A stretch of 8,961 nt of DNA from Nitrospirota bacterium (GCA_023248505.1 JAHFEM010000043.1:1-8961), one strand, 5' to 3'; positions 1-7,044 are shown, counted from the first letter of the stretch. Numbers and translations are program-made. The notes: a model not told the origin generated them from the letters alone.

Positions 1-352
1 GGCTCGGACGATGGATCGGCCAGCGCTGATCGGGCTTGGGAATCCCCCCTTTTCCATCGATCGGCTCTCCCAGGACATTAAAGATACGCCCGAGCGATTG
101 CTCACCGACCGGGACGGAAATCGGCGCGCCGGTATCTTTGGCCTCCATGCCGCGCACCAGGCCGTCGGTCGATCCCATCGCGATGCAGCGGACGATGTCG
201 TTTCCGATATGCTGGGCCACCTCTACGATGAGATTGATCGCTAGCTTTGCATCTTCGATCTTCACGGCATTGAGGATGGGAGGAAGCTGTTCGGCCGGGA
301 ACCGGATATCGACCGTCGGACCGATCACCTGTACGATATGACCTGTTGCCAT
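1..352 (-). CDS. atpD: ATP synthase F1 subunit beta, N-terminal part (runs off window)
   Basis: The beta subunit carries the catalytic nucleotide sites of the F1 head. Only the first 117 codons are in the window. They read [19 protein letters not shown] at the start and contain [11 protein letters not shown] and [16 protein letters not shown], all typical of the N-terminal beta-barrel domain and the start of the nucleotide-binding domain. The Walker A motif lies beyond the window edge, so catalytic residues cannot be checked. The ATG at 350-352 is preceded by AAGGAG at 359-364, seven bases away. The gene follows atpG after a 97-base gap that holds a large inverted repeat. It is the last gene visible in the operon; atpC (epsilon) would be expected next but is outside the window. 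Confidence 0.97.
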   Translation of the reverse strand, partial: MATGHIVQVIGPTVDIRFPAEQLPPILNAVKIEDAKLAINLIVEVAQHIGNDIVRCIAMGSTDGLVRGMEAKDTGAPISVPVGEQSLGRIFNVLGEPIDGKGGIPKPDQRWPIHRPS

Positions 353-370
353 GATGAACTCCTTATAAAA

Positions 371-442
371 AGCCGTCAGCTTTCAGCCATCAGCTTCATG
401 TTTTAGTTTTAGGTTCTAGCTGATCGCTGAGAGCTGATCGCT
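371..442. repeat. Inverted repeat built from four 11-base units between atpG and atpD
   Basis: Two 25-base arms, at 371-395 and 418-442, are inverted copies matching at 21 of 25 positions, with a 22-base spacer. Each arm is itself two 11-base units separated by 3 bases. In the right arm both units are exactly AGCTGATCGCT (418-428 and 432-442). In the left arm they are AGCCGTCAGCT (371-381) and AGCCATCAGCT (385-395). The transcript could fold into a long imperfect hairpin. Five A residues (367-371) follow on the atp coding side, read as U5 in the mRNA, and T5 lies at 445-449 on the other side. Short AGCTGAT-type units are familiar to me as dispersed intergenic repeats in several bacterial groups, but I cannot search for other copies here. 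It may act as a partial terminator, an mRNA-stability element, or simply be an inserted repeat. Confidence 0.8.
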
Positions 443-449
443 TATTTTT

Positions 450-1307
450 CTAACCTTTGAGCGCCTCACCCGCTGTGACGATTTCCAAAATCTCTTTCGT
501 AATCGCCGCCTGCCGCGCTTTGTTGCGCTGGAGGGTCAATCGCTCAATCATCTCTTTCGCATTATCGGTCGCCGTCTTCATGGCGATCATCCGCGCCGAG
601 TTCTCCGCCGTGAACGCTTCCATGAGAGAGATGTACATCTTCGATGTCACAAATTGCGGAAGGAATTGATCGAGAATTTCGGGCAGGCTCGGCTCCAAAA
701 TGGTCTGGACCGGCTGGGTCGCGCCTTCCTGTTGAAGGTTAAGGAACTTCATGCAGATCGGTTTGACCGAAAGGGCCGAAATATAACTCGTGAAAATCAA
801 ATAGACCGCATCGACCTCGCGAGAAACATACGCCTGAATGATCTGCTGTGTAATCTCGGAAATCTTATGAAAGTCGGACTTGCCGGCGATATCAAGGGAC
901 TTGAGGAGAATCGGCCAATCCCTCTTTCTGAAATAATCGTACCCTTTCTTTCCGATCAGCATCAACTTGACGTTTTGCGCGCTGTGCTCGGCGAGGAAAT
1001 CCTCCGCTTTCGCAATCACATTCCCATTATAGGCGCCGCAGAGCCCCCGATCGGAGGTGACAACGACCAAACCGATCGACTTCACCTCCCTTGGCTCGAA
1101 GAACGGATGGGTGAACTCTTCACTAAATTGCTGAAGATGGGAGAGGATCATCTCCATCTTTTGAGCGAAGGGCTTGGCCTGGCGGAACTTCTCTTCGGAT
1201 TTCTTGAGACGGGAAGCGGCGACCATCTGCATGGTCCTCGTGATCTGCTGCGTCTTCTGGGAGCCGCGAATCCGCTTGCGGATCTCACGGAGGGTCAGAA
1301 CCGGCAT
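450..1307 (-). CDS. atpG: ATP synthase F1 subunit gamma
   Basis: Gamma is the central rotor shaft that couples the c ring to the catalytic sites. The 285-residue product has the normal family length. The N-terminal helix reads REIRKRIRGSQKTQQITRTM; SDRGLCGAYN lies at residues 85-94; and the C-terminal helix has ITKEILEIVTAGEAL at 269-283. The N- and C-terminal helices form the shaft that enters the alpha3beta3 ring. The ATG at 1305-1307 is chosen over an in-frame start at 1334, because GGAGG (1318-1322) lies ten bases upstream and because the longer form would overlap the end of atpA with residues that do not resemble gamma. The atpA stop is only two bases upstream, so translation is probably coupled. 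The gene ends with TAG at 450-452. Confidence 0.97.
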   Translation of the reverse strand: MPVLTLREIRKRIRGSQKTQQITRTMQMVAASRLKKSEEKFRQAKPFAQKMEMILSHLQQFSEEFTHPFFEPREVKSIGLVVVTSDRGLCGAYNGNVIAKAEDFLAEHSAQNVKLMLIGKKGYDYFRKRDWPILLKSLDIAGKSDFHKISEITQQIIQAYVSREVDAVYLIFTSYISALSVKPICMKFLNLQQEGATQPVQTILEPSLPEILDQFLPQFVTSKMYISLMEAFTAENSARMIAMKTATDNAKEMIERLTLQRNKARQAAITKEILEIVTAGEALKG

Positions 1308-1309
1308 CT

Positions 1310-2830
<1,521 letters not shown>

Positions 2831-2874
2831 GCCGCATTCTCCTTAGTCATAATAGAAACGATCACAATGAAGGG

Positions 2875-2916
2875 CCTTGAACGACACGGACGAAAGACCG
2901 TCTTAGGCGCTCAAGG
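2875..2916 (-). promoter_or_regulatory. Stem-loop in the predicted 5' leader of atpA
   Basis: On the minus strand CCTTGAGCG (2908-2916) can pair with CGTTCAAGG (2875-2883): nine pairs, one of them G-U. The 24-base loop contains a smaller ACGG/CCGT stem. If transcription starts near 2923, the hairpin lies just after the 5' end of the mRNA and about 45 bases before the atpA start. It could protect the transcript end or be a regulatory site. This is a hand fold with no energy calculation. Confidence 0.4.
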
Positions 2917-2929
2917 AAAAAGACTGTTC

Positions 2930-2959
2930 ACTATAAACTGTTTTCAAATCAGTTGTCAA
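2930..2959 (-). promoter_or_regulatory. Predicted sigma70-type promoter of atpA, with a palindrome in the spacer
   Basis: Read on the minus strand, TTGACA (2954-2959) is a perfect -35 box and TATAGT (2930-2935) a five-of-six -10 box, 18 bases apart. The start of transcription would be near 2923, leaving a leader of about 93 bases before the atpA ATG. The spacer together with the last base of the -35 box position (2936-2954) is a near-perfect palindrome, AACTGATTT-G-AAAACAGTT, with arms matching at 8 of 9 positions. A repressor bound there would block RNA polymerase. The promoter would allow alpha, gamma and beta to be made independently of the Fo genes. Confidence 0.65.
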
Positions 2960-3043
2960 GATTGTATCGGAGCATTTCTGGAATTAGACGCGAATAAAAA
3001 AGCGGGCGGGCGTATCGGCGGGAAAAGCATCGAAACATCCATA

Positions 3044-3721
3044 TTACGAACTTGCGGAACGTTTCTTTTGGGGTCGGATATCGATCATTTTTTCTCCCCG
3101 GATGTATTCCCTTGTCTTATCCTGAACCTGATCGAGCTGTTTGACGATCTCGCTGATCCGGAGTCCCATTTCATAAACGATTTTGATCTTGCCCCGGATC
3201 TCTTCCGGGAGGTCCTTGCGCTGAAGTAGAAGTTGCGCCTGCCCGCAGATCACGGCCAATGGATTGTTGATCTCATGTCGGACCGTCAAGCTGATCTGTC
3301 CGATCGCTTCGAGCCGCTCCAGTAGAACCTTTTCTTGATAGGCCCCTTCGGTGGCAAGAAAGCGACGAACCCGGGAGACCACCTCGCGCGGCTCGACCGG
3401 CTTGATCAGATAATCATTGGCGCCCCCCTCGATTCCCTGAATTTTTGCGTCGATATCGGATCGGGCGGTCAGCATCAAAACGATAAGCTCTTTCGTCTTT
3501 GGGTCTTTTCGAATCTCATTGCAGACCTCGTAGCCGCTCATCCTCGGCATCATGAGATCGAGAATCACCAGGTCGGGCGCCTCTTGGTGAATGCGTTCCA
3601 GCGCCTCCCTTCCATCATAAGCGGAGGAGACGGAGAACCCGGCCCCCTCCAACACATCGCGGATAATGCGGACCGTATCTCGATTGTCGTCAACGACGAG
3701 AACCTTTTTCTTCCCTTTCAT
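3044..3721 (-). CDS. Receiver (REC) plus histidine-kinase DHp domain protein without a kinase ATPase domain
   Basis: This 225-residue protein is a signalling component, not an ATP synthase subunit. Residues 1-120 form a complete CheY-like receiver: acidic pair D11-D12, phosphoacceptor D55 in LVILDLMMPRMSG, T85 and K107 in YLIKP. Residues 130-200 match the two-helix dimerisation/phosphotransfer (HisKA) domain, with the H-box HEINNPL and phosphorylatable H149. A normal hybrid kinase would continue with about 150 residues of ATP-binding domain; here only about 25 charged residues follow before TAA. The following 213 bases hold the atpA promoter, so I see no room for a frameshifted remainder. The ATG at 3719-3721 has GAGGGAG seven bases upstream; an upstream GTG at 3811 lacks support. 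The gene sits between atpH and atpA. It could be a phosphorelay intermediate, a phosphatase or a dimeric response regulator. Its partner and output are unknown. Confidence 0.9.
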   Translation of the reverse strand: MKGKKKVLVVDDNRDTVRIIRDVLEGAGFSVSSAYDGREALERIHQEAPDLVILDLMMPRMSGYEVCNEIRKDPKTKELIVLMLTARSDIDAKIQGIEGGANDYLIKPVEPREVVSRVRRFLATEGAYQEKVLLERLEAIGQISLTVRHEINNPLAVICGQAQLLLQRKDLPEEIRGKIKIVYEMGLRISEIVKQLDQVQDKTREYIRGEKMIDIRPQKKRSASS

Positions 3722-3819
3722 GAACAAACTCCCTCTTATCCTTGCACCACCGGAGAAACGGTCCTTGTCCGCGTGAGGAGGAACGGCTGAGGTCGGACCG
3801 GCAAGAACCACTTTTTGTA

Positions 3820-3848
3820 AGAATACACTCTTTCTTTTTGTAATTCAA
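3820..3848 (-). promoter_or_regulatory. Predicted promoter of the REC+DHp gene
   Basis: On the minus strand TTGAAT (3843-3848) and TATTCT (3820-3825) are 17 bases apart, each a reasonable match to the sigma70 boxes. Transcription would start near 3813, leaving about 92 bases of leader before the ATG at 3721. The sequence around it is A-rich, unlike the neighbouring genes. A short palindrome, GGGAT-AAG-ATCCC (3865-3877), lies about 20 bases upstream of the -35 box. I see no convincing terminator after atpH, so this promoter would add to read-through from the Fo genes. Confidence 0.45.
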
Positions 3849-3934
3849 TCAGGTGAGGGGAGATGGGATCTTATCCCTTGCAACAGAATGGGGATCAAGG
3901 AGAACAGGTGGAAAGGGACTGTGCAACCCGATGT

Positions 3935-4483
3935 TTAGACGAGCGGAGCCGTTTTTAACCTCTCCCCCAATTCGGCCAATTGTCTTTGAATACTGGCATC
4001 GATGAGGGTGGTTCCGGTTGAGAAGATAAATCCGCCGAGAATCTCCGGATTCTCAACGCAGGTGAGTTCCAAGGCGAGGTGCGTTTCGGCTTCGAGTTTT
4101 GATTTCAATCGGGTGAGAACCTCCGGGTCGAGCGGGTAGGCGGTCGTCACGGTTCCTTTTAAAACCCCACGTTTGGCATCGTGAAGCTTCGGATAGAGCG
4201 AAAGAATATTCCCCAGATAGCCGATCCGCCCTTTGCGGAGGAGAAGCCGGATGAAGAGGGTTAACACCTTCTTTGCTTCTCCTTCGAAGATCCGGCCGAT
4301 CAGCGCTTCCTTCTTCTCCTCGGGAACGCGAGGGCTCTCCATAAAGCGGCTCAATTCCGGAAAGCGGCCGGCCGCCTCTCGAAATCGCTCAATCTGCTCC
4401 AACATCGACTCGCTGAGCGCATGTCCTTCCGCCACCTCCAGCAGGGCTTGGGCATACCGTTCCGCAATGACTTCGCTTTTCAT
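3935..4483 (-). CDS. atpH: ATP synthase F1 subunit delta (OSCP homologue)
   Basis: Delta joins the peripheral stalk (b subunits) to the top of the alpha3beta3 head. The 182-residue length is normal. The N-terminal helical domain (about 1-105) begins ERYAQALLEVA and contains RFMESPRVPEEKK and the IRLLLRKGRIGYL segment. The C-terminal domain carries the family signature NPEILGGF at 145-152, then LIDASIQRQLAELGERL. The ATG (4481-4483) overlaps the atpF TGA as ATGA (4480-4483), a sign of translational coupling; the Shine-Dalgarno match is only AAGG. It ends 213 bases before the REC+DHp start instead of running straight into atpA, which is the usual arrangement. Delta binds the N-terminus of alpha, so the split separates two direct contact partners. 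Confidence 0.96.
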   Translation of the reverse strand: MKSEVIAERYAQALLEVAEGHALSESMLEQIERFREAAGRFPELSRFMESPRVPEEKKEALIGRIFEGEAKKVLTLFIRLLLRKGRIGYLGNILSLYPKLHDAKRGVLKGTVTTAYPLDPEVLTRLKSKLEAETHLALELTCVENPEILGGFIFSTGTTLIDASIQRQLAELGERLKTAPLV

Positions 4484-4965
4484 TTAAAACCTTTTACTTC
4501 GTCGATGTACTGCAAGACCAGCTCTTTATCCTTCTGCTTATTCAGCTCTTGCCGAACGATCTTTCCGGCGGCAGCCACCGCGATCGTTGCGATCTCATCT
4601 CGAAGCTGCGCCTTCGCTTTCGCCATCTCGCGCTCGATATTCTCCTTCGCCTTCTCTAGAATCTCGCGCGCCTCCTCCCGAGCCCCATCGGCGATCTCTT
4701 TGGCCGCTCGCTGCCCGTCGACCACAGCTTCTTGAACCTTCAGGCGGGCTTGGTTCTCGATTTCCGCCATCTTGGTTTCATAATCTCGCCTCATCTGTTC
4801 GAGCGACTCCTTCCCCCGCCGGGCTTCTTCCAGCTCGGAGGTGATTTTAGCTCTTCGTTCTTCCAGAACAGCCGAGATACGATCCCAGGCAAACTTTCTT
4901 AAGACCCAGAAGAGGATCAAAAAACCGAATATCTGGGTAATGATCTGCTGAATTTGAATATTCAT
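4480..4965 (-). CDS. atpF: ATP synthase Fo subunit b (peripheral stalk)
   Basis: Subunit b forms the membrane-anchored peripheral stalk that holds the head against rotor torque. The 161-residue product has one N-terminal membrane helix (about residues 8-23, IITQIFGFLILFWVLR). A long charged, Ala/Glu/Arg/Lys-rich helix expected to be a coiled coil (about 30-140) follows, then a short C-terminal delta-binding end. There is only one b gene here, so the stalk is probably a b homodimer rather than a b/b' pair. The ATG at 4963-4965 is preferred over an in-frame TTG at 4971 because GGGA lies seven bases upstream of the ATG. The Shine-Dalgarno site is weak. An 82-base gap with a possible hairpin separates it from atpE, and its stop overlaps atpH by four bases. 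Confidence 0.95.
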   Translation of the reverse strand: MNIQIQQIITQIFGFLILFWVLRKFAWDRISAVLEERRAKITSELEEARRGKESLEQMRRDYETKMAEIENQARLKVQEAVVDGQRAAKEIADGAREEAREILEKAKENIEREMAKAKAQLRDEIATIAVAAAGKIVRQELNKQKDKELVLQYIDEVKGFK

Positions 4966-4986
4966 TCTCAAATCCCATGAAGAGGC

Positions 4987-5018
4987 GGGAGAGGCGTCGA
5001 TCCAACGTCTCCGCTCCC
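4987..5018 (-). promoter_or_regulatory. Possible stem-loop between atpE and atpF
   Basis: GGGAG and CTCCC arms (5014-5018 and 4987-4991) can pair, followed by one mismatch and two further G-C pairs, around a loop of about 16 bases. It has no U-run after it, so it is not an intrinsic terminator. It lies 30 bases after the atpE stop, where a hairpin could protect the 3' end of atpE mRNA and help make more c subunit than b. This is an inference from position and a hand fold. Confidence 0.3.
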
Positions 5019-5047
5019 AGGCCCAACGTAATTAGAGGAGGTCTTCC

Positions 5048-5281
5048 TTAAGCCACTCTCCCCATGAAGAGAAAAACAACCAGAAGGGCATAAATCGTCA
5101 ACGCCTCGATAAAGGCGGCCCCGATGATCATGGCTGTCTGAATCTTCCCGGAAGCTTCCGGTTGCCGGCCGATCGCCTCCAGCGCGGCCCGAACGGCCAA
5201 TGCCAATCCGATTGCAGACCCCAGAGCCGCAATCCCCACAGCCAAAGGTAGAGCAAATGCCAACGCAGTCGCGAAGTTCAC
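5048..5281 (-). CDS. atpE: ATP synthase Fo subunit c (proton-translocating ring)
   Basis: Subunit c forms the rotating ring that carries the protons. The product is a two-helix hairpin of 77 residues, with the polar loop RQPEA between helices and the ion-binding glutamate in helix 2 within FIEALTIYAL (E59 from the GTG, E61 from the ATG). The sodium-binding residues of the Ilyobacter type are absent: the helix-1 Gln position is Leu, and Ser-Thr after the Glu are Ala-Leu. Proton coupling is therefore inferred. The helix-1 Gly motif is mixed Ala/Gly (A-x-G-x-A-x-G-x-A). The GTG at 5279-5281 is favoured because AAGGAG (5288-5293) lies six bases upstream of it, whereas the ATG at 5285-5287 directly abuts that site. 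The ATG would add only two residues (Met-Asp). Confidence 0.95.
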   Translation of the reverse strand: MNFATALAFALPLAVGIAALGSAIGLALAVRAALEAIGRQPEASGKIQTAMIIGAAFIEALTIYALLVVFLFMGRVA

Positions 5282-5287
5282 GTCCAT

Positions 5288-5293
5288 CTCCTT
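5288..5293 (-). promoter_or_regulatory. Ribosome binding site that decides the atpE start
   Basis: AAGGAG on the minus strand directly touches an ATG (5285-5287) with no spacer, but lies six bases from the in-frame GTG at 5279-5281. Six bases is within the usual range and zero is not, so the GTG is the likelier initiator. Confidence 0.6.
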
Positions 5294-5333
5294 TCAGTTA
5301 GATGAAAAATCAGATCCGGTTGTTGTTGAAGGG

Positions 5334-6158
5334 TTACTTATGATGCTTTCCAATTTGGTCGGTGGTCACCAACCCGTGCTCATGGCCTTCCTCATGAGGA
5401 AAGACCATAAAGATATAAATCGTTGCCAATAAGCTAAAAATCAACGCCTGTATCGTCCCCAATAGGAGAGAAAGAAATAGGAAGGGGAGCTGAAAGGGGA
5501 TAAAGAACGTCGCCGCTCCGATAATAATAAAGGCGGAGATCAGGGTGTCTTCCCCGAAGACATTTCCAAAGAGACGAAGCGAGAGGCTGACCGGCGGGAG
5601 AAACACCTCCAGGATCAGGTTGAGCGGCAGCATCATGGGAATCATGCAATATCCGATCAGATCCCGAGGCCGGCCCATCAGATGGTCGAGATACCCCATC
5701 AGCCCCAACTTTCGAATGCCGGTATATTGAACGACCACAAAGACGGTCAGCCCGAGCGCCAGCGTGGTGTTGATGCTGGAAGTGGGCGACTTCATCCCCG
5801 GAATCAACCCGAAGATATTCATCGTGAAAATATAAATAAAAAGCATTCCCAGAAAGGGAATATAGGCCTTCCCCTGAGGACCGAGGATGCTGCCGAAAAA
5901 ACCCTCCAGACCTTCCACGATCATTTCGGCGAGATTCTGCACCTTTCCCGGAATCAGCTCCCGCCGGCGGGTGGCAAAAACGGCCAATCCGATCAGGAAG
6001 AGAATGATCAAGGCGGAGAAAATCACATTCTCGTTGTGATGCAAGAATTCGGAAACGGGGCCCTCCCCGATCGCCTCGCGGAGCAACGAAATAATATTGG
6101 CCGCTTCCGGACTGCCCTGTTGCGCCGCGTGGGGTTCCACCGCATGTGGTTCAACCAT
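5334..6158 (-). CDS. atpB: ATP synthase Fo subunit a
   Basis: Subunit a is the stator channel through which protons reach and leave the c ring. The 274-residue product has an N-terminal hydrophilic segment, then hydrophobic segments at roughly 44-63, 97-119, 131-148, 172-192, 205-228 and 230-252. The essential arginine is R195 in SLRLFGNVFGEDTLI; E203 follows in the same motif, and Q237 lies in GTIQALIF in the last helix. The protein has His-rich ends: a tandem VEPHA pentapeptide at residues 2-11, and HEEGHEHG (255-262) plus HHK at the C-terminus. The ATG (6156-6158) has AGGGAG five bases upstream and overlaps the end of atpI by eight bases. A 52-base gap to the favoured atpE GTG follows its stop. 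Confidence 0.97.
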   Translation of the reverse strand: MVEPHAVEPHAAQQGSPEAANIISLLREAIGEGPVSEFLHHNENVIFSALIILFLIGLAVFATRRRELIPGKVQNLAEMIVEGLEGFFGSILGPQGKAYIPFLGMLFIYIFTMNIFGLIPGMKSPTSSINTTLALGLTVFVVVQYTGIRKLGLMGYLDHLMGRPRDLIGYCMIPMMLPLNLILEVFLPPVSLSLRLFGNVFGEDTLISAFIIIGAATFFIPFQLPFLFLSLLLGTIQALIFSLLATIYIFMVFPHEEGHEHGLVTTDQIGKHHK

Positions 6159-6549
6159 GCATTCTCCCTAATCTAAAAATACCGTTCGTCTGTAGACGGT
6201 TCTGGGCCAGGGCCTGCGCTGAAACGAACAGAAGCGGGACCGAGAAACCAATCAACACCCCCACCTTCGAGAGCGGCACCCACCATAAGAGGGCCAATCC
6301 GCCGCCATAGAGAAGAGGAAGCTTCAAAAATAAAAAGAGCAGAACCAGCAACAGGGACGGTTTCCGATCCGGCTGAAGAACCATCGGAATCAACTGCCCC
6401 AGCAGCAAGAGGTTCAAAAGGCTCCAGCCCCCTCCCACCGCGAGCCCCCATCCGAAAAAGGAGGCGCCGAAGAGGAAGGAAAAAGACACCATCAGGAGCA
6501 GCATAGAGAGGCTTCCGATCAACCACTTCTTCAGGAACGCGTTGCTCAA
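6151..6549 (-). CDS. atpI: ATP synthase subunit I (AtpI-like membrane protein)
   Basis: A 132-residue, very hydrophobic protein with four likely membrane helices (about 10-30, 32-53, 65-90 and 92-114). It matches the subunit I family in length, topology and position just before atpB, with GGGWSLLNLLLL in helix 2 and FLKLPLLYGG in helix 3. The family is not part of the finished enzyme. It has been linked to c-ring assembly and, together with AtpZ, to Mg/Ca movement in some Bacillus. The start is TTG at 6547-6549, one base after the atpZ stop and preceded by GGGGAAG. No ATG precedes the first membrane helix; the first ATG in the frame would cut into it. It overlaps atpB by eight bases. I rate the family call as firm and the exact start as moderate. 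Confidence 0.85.
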   Translation of the reverse strand: MSNAFLKKWLIGSLSMLLLMVSFSFLFGASFFGWGLAVGGGWSLLNLLLLGQLIPMVLQPDRKPSLLLVLLFLFLKLPLLYGGGLALLWWVPLSKVGVLIGFSVPLLFVSAQALAQNRLQTNGIFRLGRMHG

Positions 6550-6550
6550 T

Positions 6551-6772
6551 CTACTTCCCCGAGGTTTTTGCCAGGAGCTGTTTCACCTGTTTGACGCTGG
6601 CGGCTGCTCCCAGAATCAAGAAGACAATCATCAGCCAGGGGCCGGTCCCGAATTTCCCATCCAAGTAGTTGCCGATCAAAAAACCGACGAGCGGGCCGGC
6701 GACCAGCACCATTGGGATCGCGGTCAGGATCATCGCCTGGCGCCGCTGAAGTTCCTTGTCGTCCTCTGCCAT
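6551..6772 (-). CDS. atpZ: AtpZ-type small membrane protein (ATPase gene 1 family)
   Basis: This 73-residue protein has a charged N-terminus (MAEDDKELQRRQ), two membrane helices (about 14-35 and 45-62) and the family-like stretch GFLIGNYLDGKFGTGPWL between and into helix 2. Small proteins of this type are encoded first in many bacterial ATP synthase operons. With AtpI they are suspected of divalent cation transport or of helping assembly; their exact role is unsettled. The ATG at 6770-6772 is preferred. Earlier in-frame starts (ATG 6811, TTG 6814) would lie upstream of the predicted transcription start near 6796 and would add residues rich in Phe/Ile/Trp that do not fit the family. The ribosome site (GGAT) is weak. 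The stop is one base before the atpI TTG. Confidence 0.85.
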   Translation of the reverse strand: MAEDDKELQRRQAMILTAIPMVLVAGPLVGFLIGNYLDGKFGTGPWLMIVFLILGAAASVKQVKQLLAKTSGK

Positions 6773-6802
6773 GGCGCCGATCCAAAACAAAATAACTCGA
6801 AA

Positions 6803-6831
6803 ATTTAACATCAATGAAGAACGTCTGTCAA
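6803..6831 (-). promoter_or_regulatory. Predicted main promoter of the atp operon
   Basis: On the minus strand a perfect TTGACA (6826-6831) is followed after 17 bases by TTAAAT (6803-6808), a four-of-six -10 box. Transcription would start near 6796, giving a leader of about 24 bases before the atpZ ATG at 6772. The site is alone between an upstream terminator and the first gene of the operon, where a promoter is expected. Confidence 0.6.
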
Positions 6832-7044
6832 GGGGTGAAGTTGCGGAATGCCCATCTATTTTTCCCTGACGGCGCGAGAAGAGGGGGATTACTGAACCGA
6901 TACGGAGCCCGCATACCCAAAAGGGGTAAGTCGGCCGGCTGTCCCTCTATCCCACCGTTTCGGAACGGATGAAAGCTTGATTCCCCCCTCTATGGCCCGA
7001 TTGCAACGTCGCCCATGCGGGGACCCAAACAACGCTGAGATACC
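6832..7044. other. Intergenic stretch of about 210 bases with no gene recognised
   Basis: I see no coding region or known RNA here. It holds two compact stem-loops (CCGTT-TCGG-AACGG at 6955-6968 and TACCC-AAAAG-GGGTA at 6914-6928). An 8-base direct repeat, CCCTCTAT, occurs at 6943-6950 and 6986-6993. It lies between the terminator of the modular protein gene and the atp promoter, so it is upstream regulatory space or an unrecognised small RNA. Confidence 0.4.

Noticed and set aside
2994..3022. G-rich run and A-run after the REC+DHp gene as a terminator or G-quadruplex
   Set aside because: In the minus direction there is a T-run but no inverted repeat before it. The G tracts are uneven, so neither call is supported.
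2831..3043. A frameshifted kinase ATPase domain after the DHp domain
   Set aside because: No frame on the minus strand shows N-box or G-box-like residues, and the space is only 213 bases with a promoter in it.
3722..3811. Longer REC+DHp protein beginning at GTG 3811
   Set aside because: It has no ribosome site, falls at the predicted transcript start, and adds 30 residues unlike a receiver N-terminus.
4966..5047. A second b-type subunit (b') between atpE and atpF
   Set aside because: The gap is only 82 bases and holds no reading frame of suitable length.
6900..7010. Cyclic-di-GMP-I riboswitch-like sequence on the minus strand
   Set aside because: Parts such as a short tetraloop hairpin and a GCCGGCC run look similar, but the conserved GCAAA and ACGCAAAGCC core is missing.
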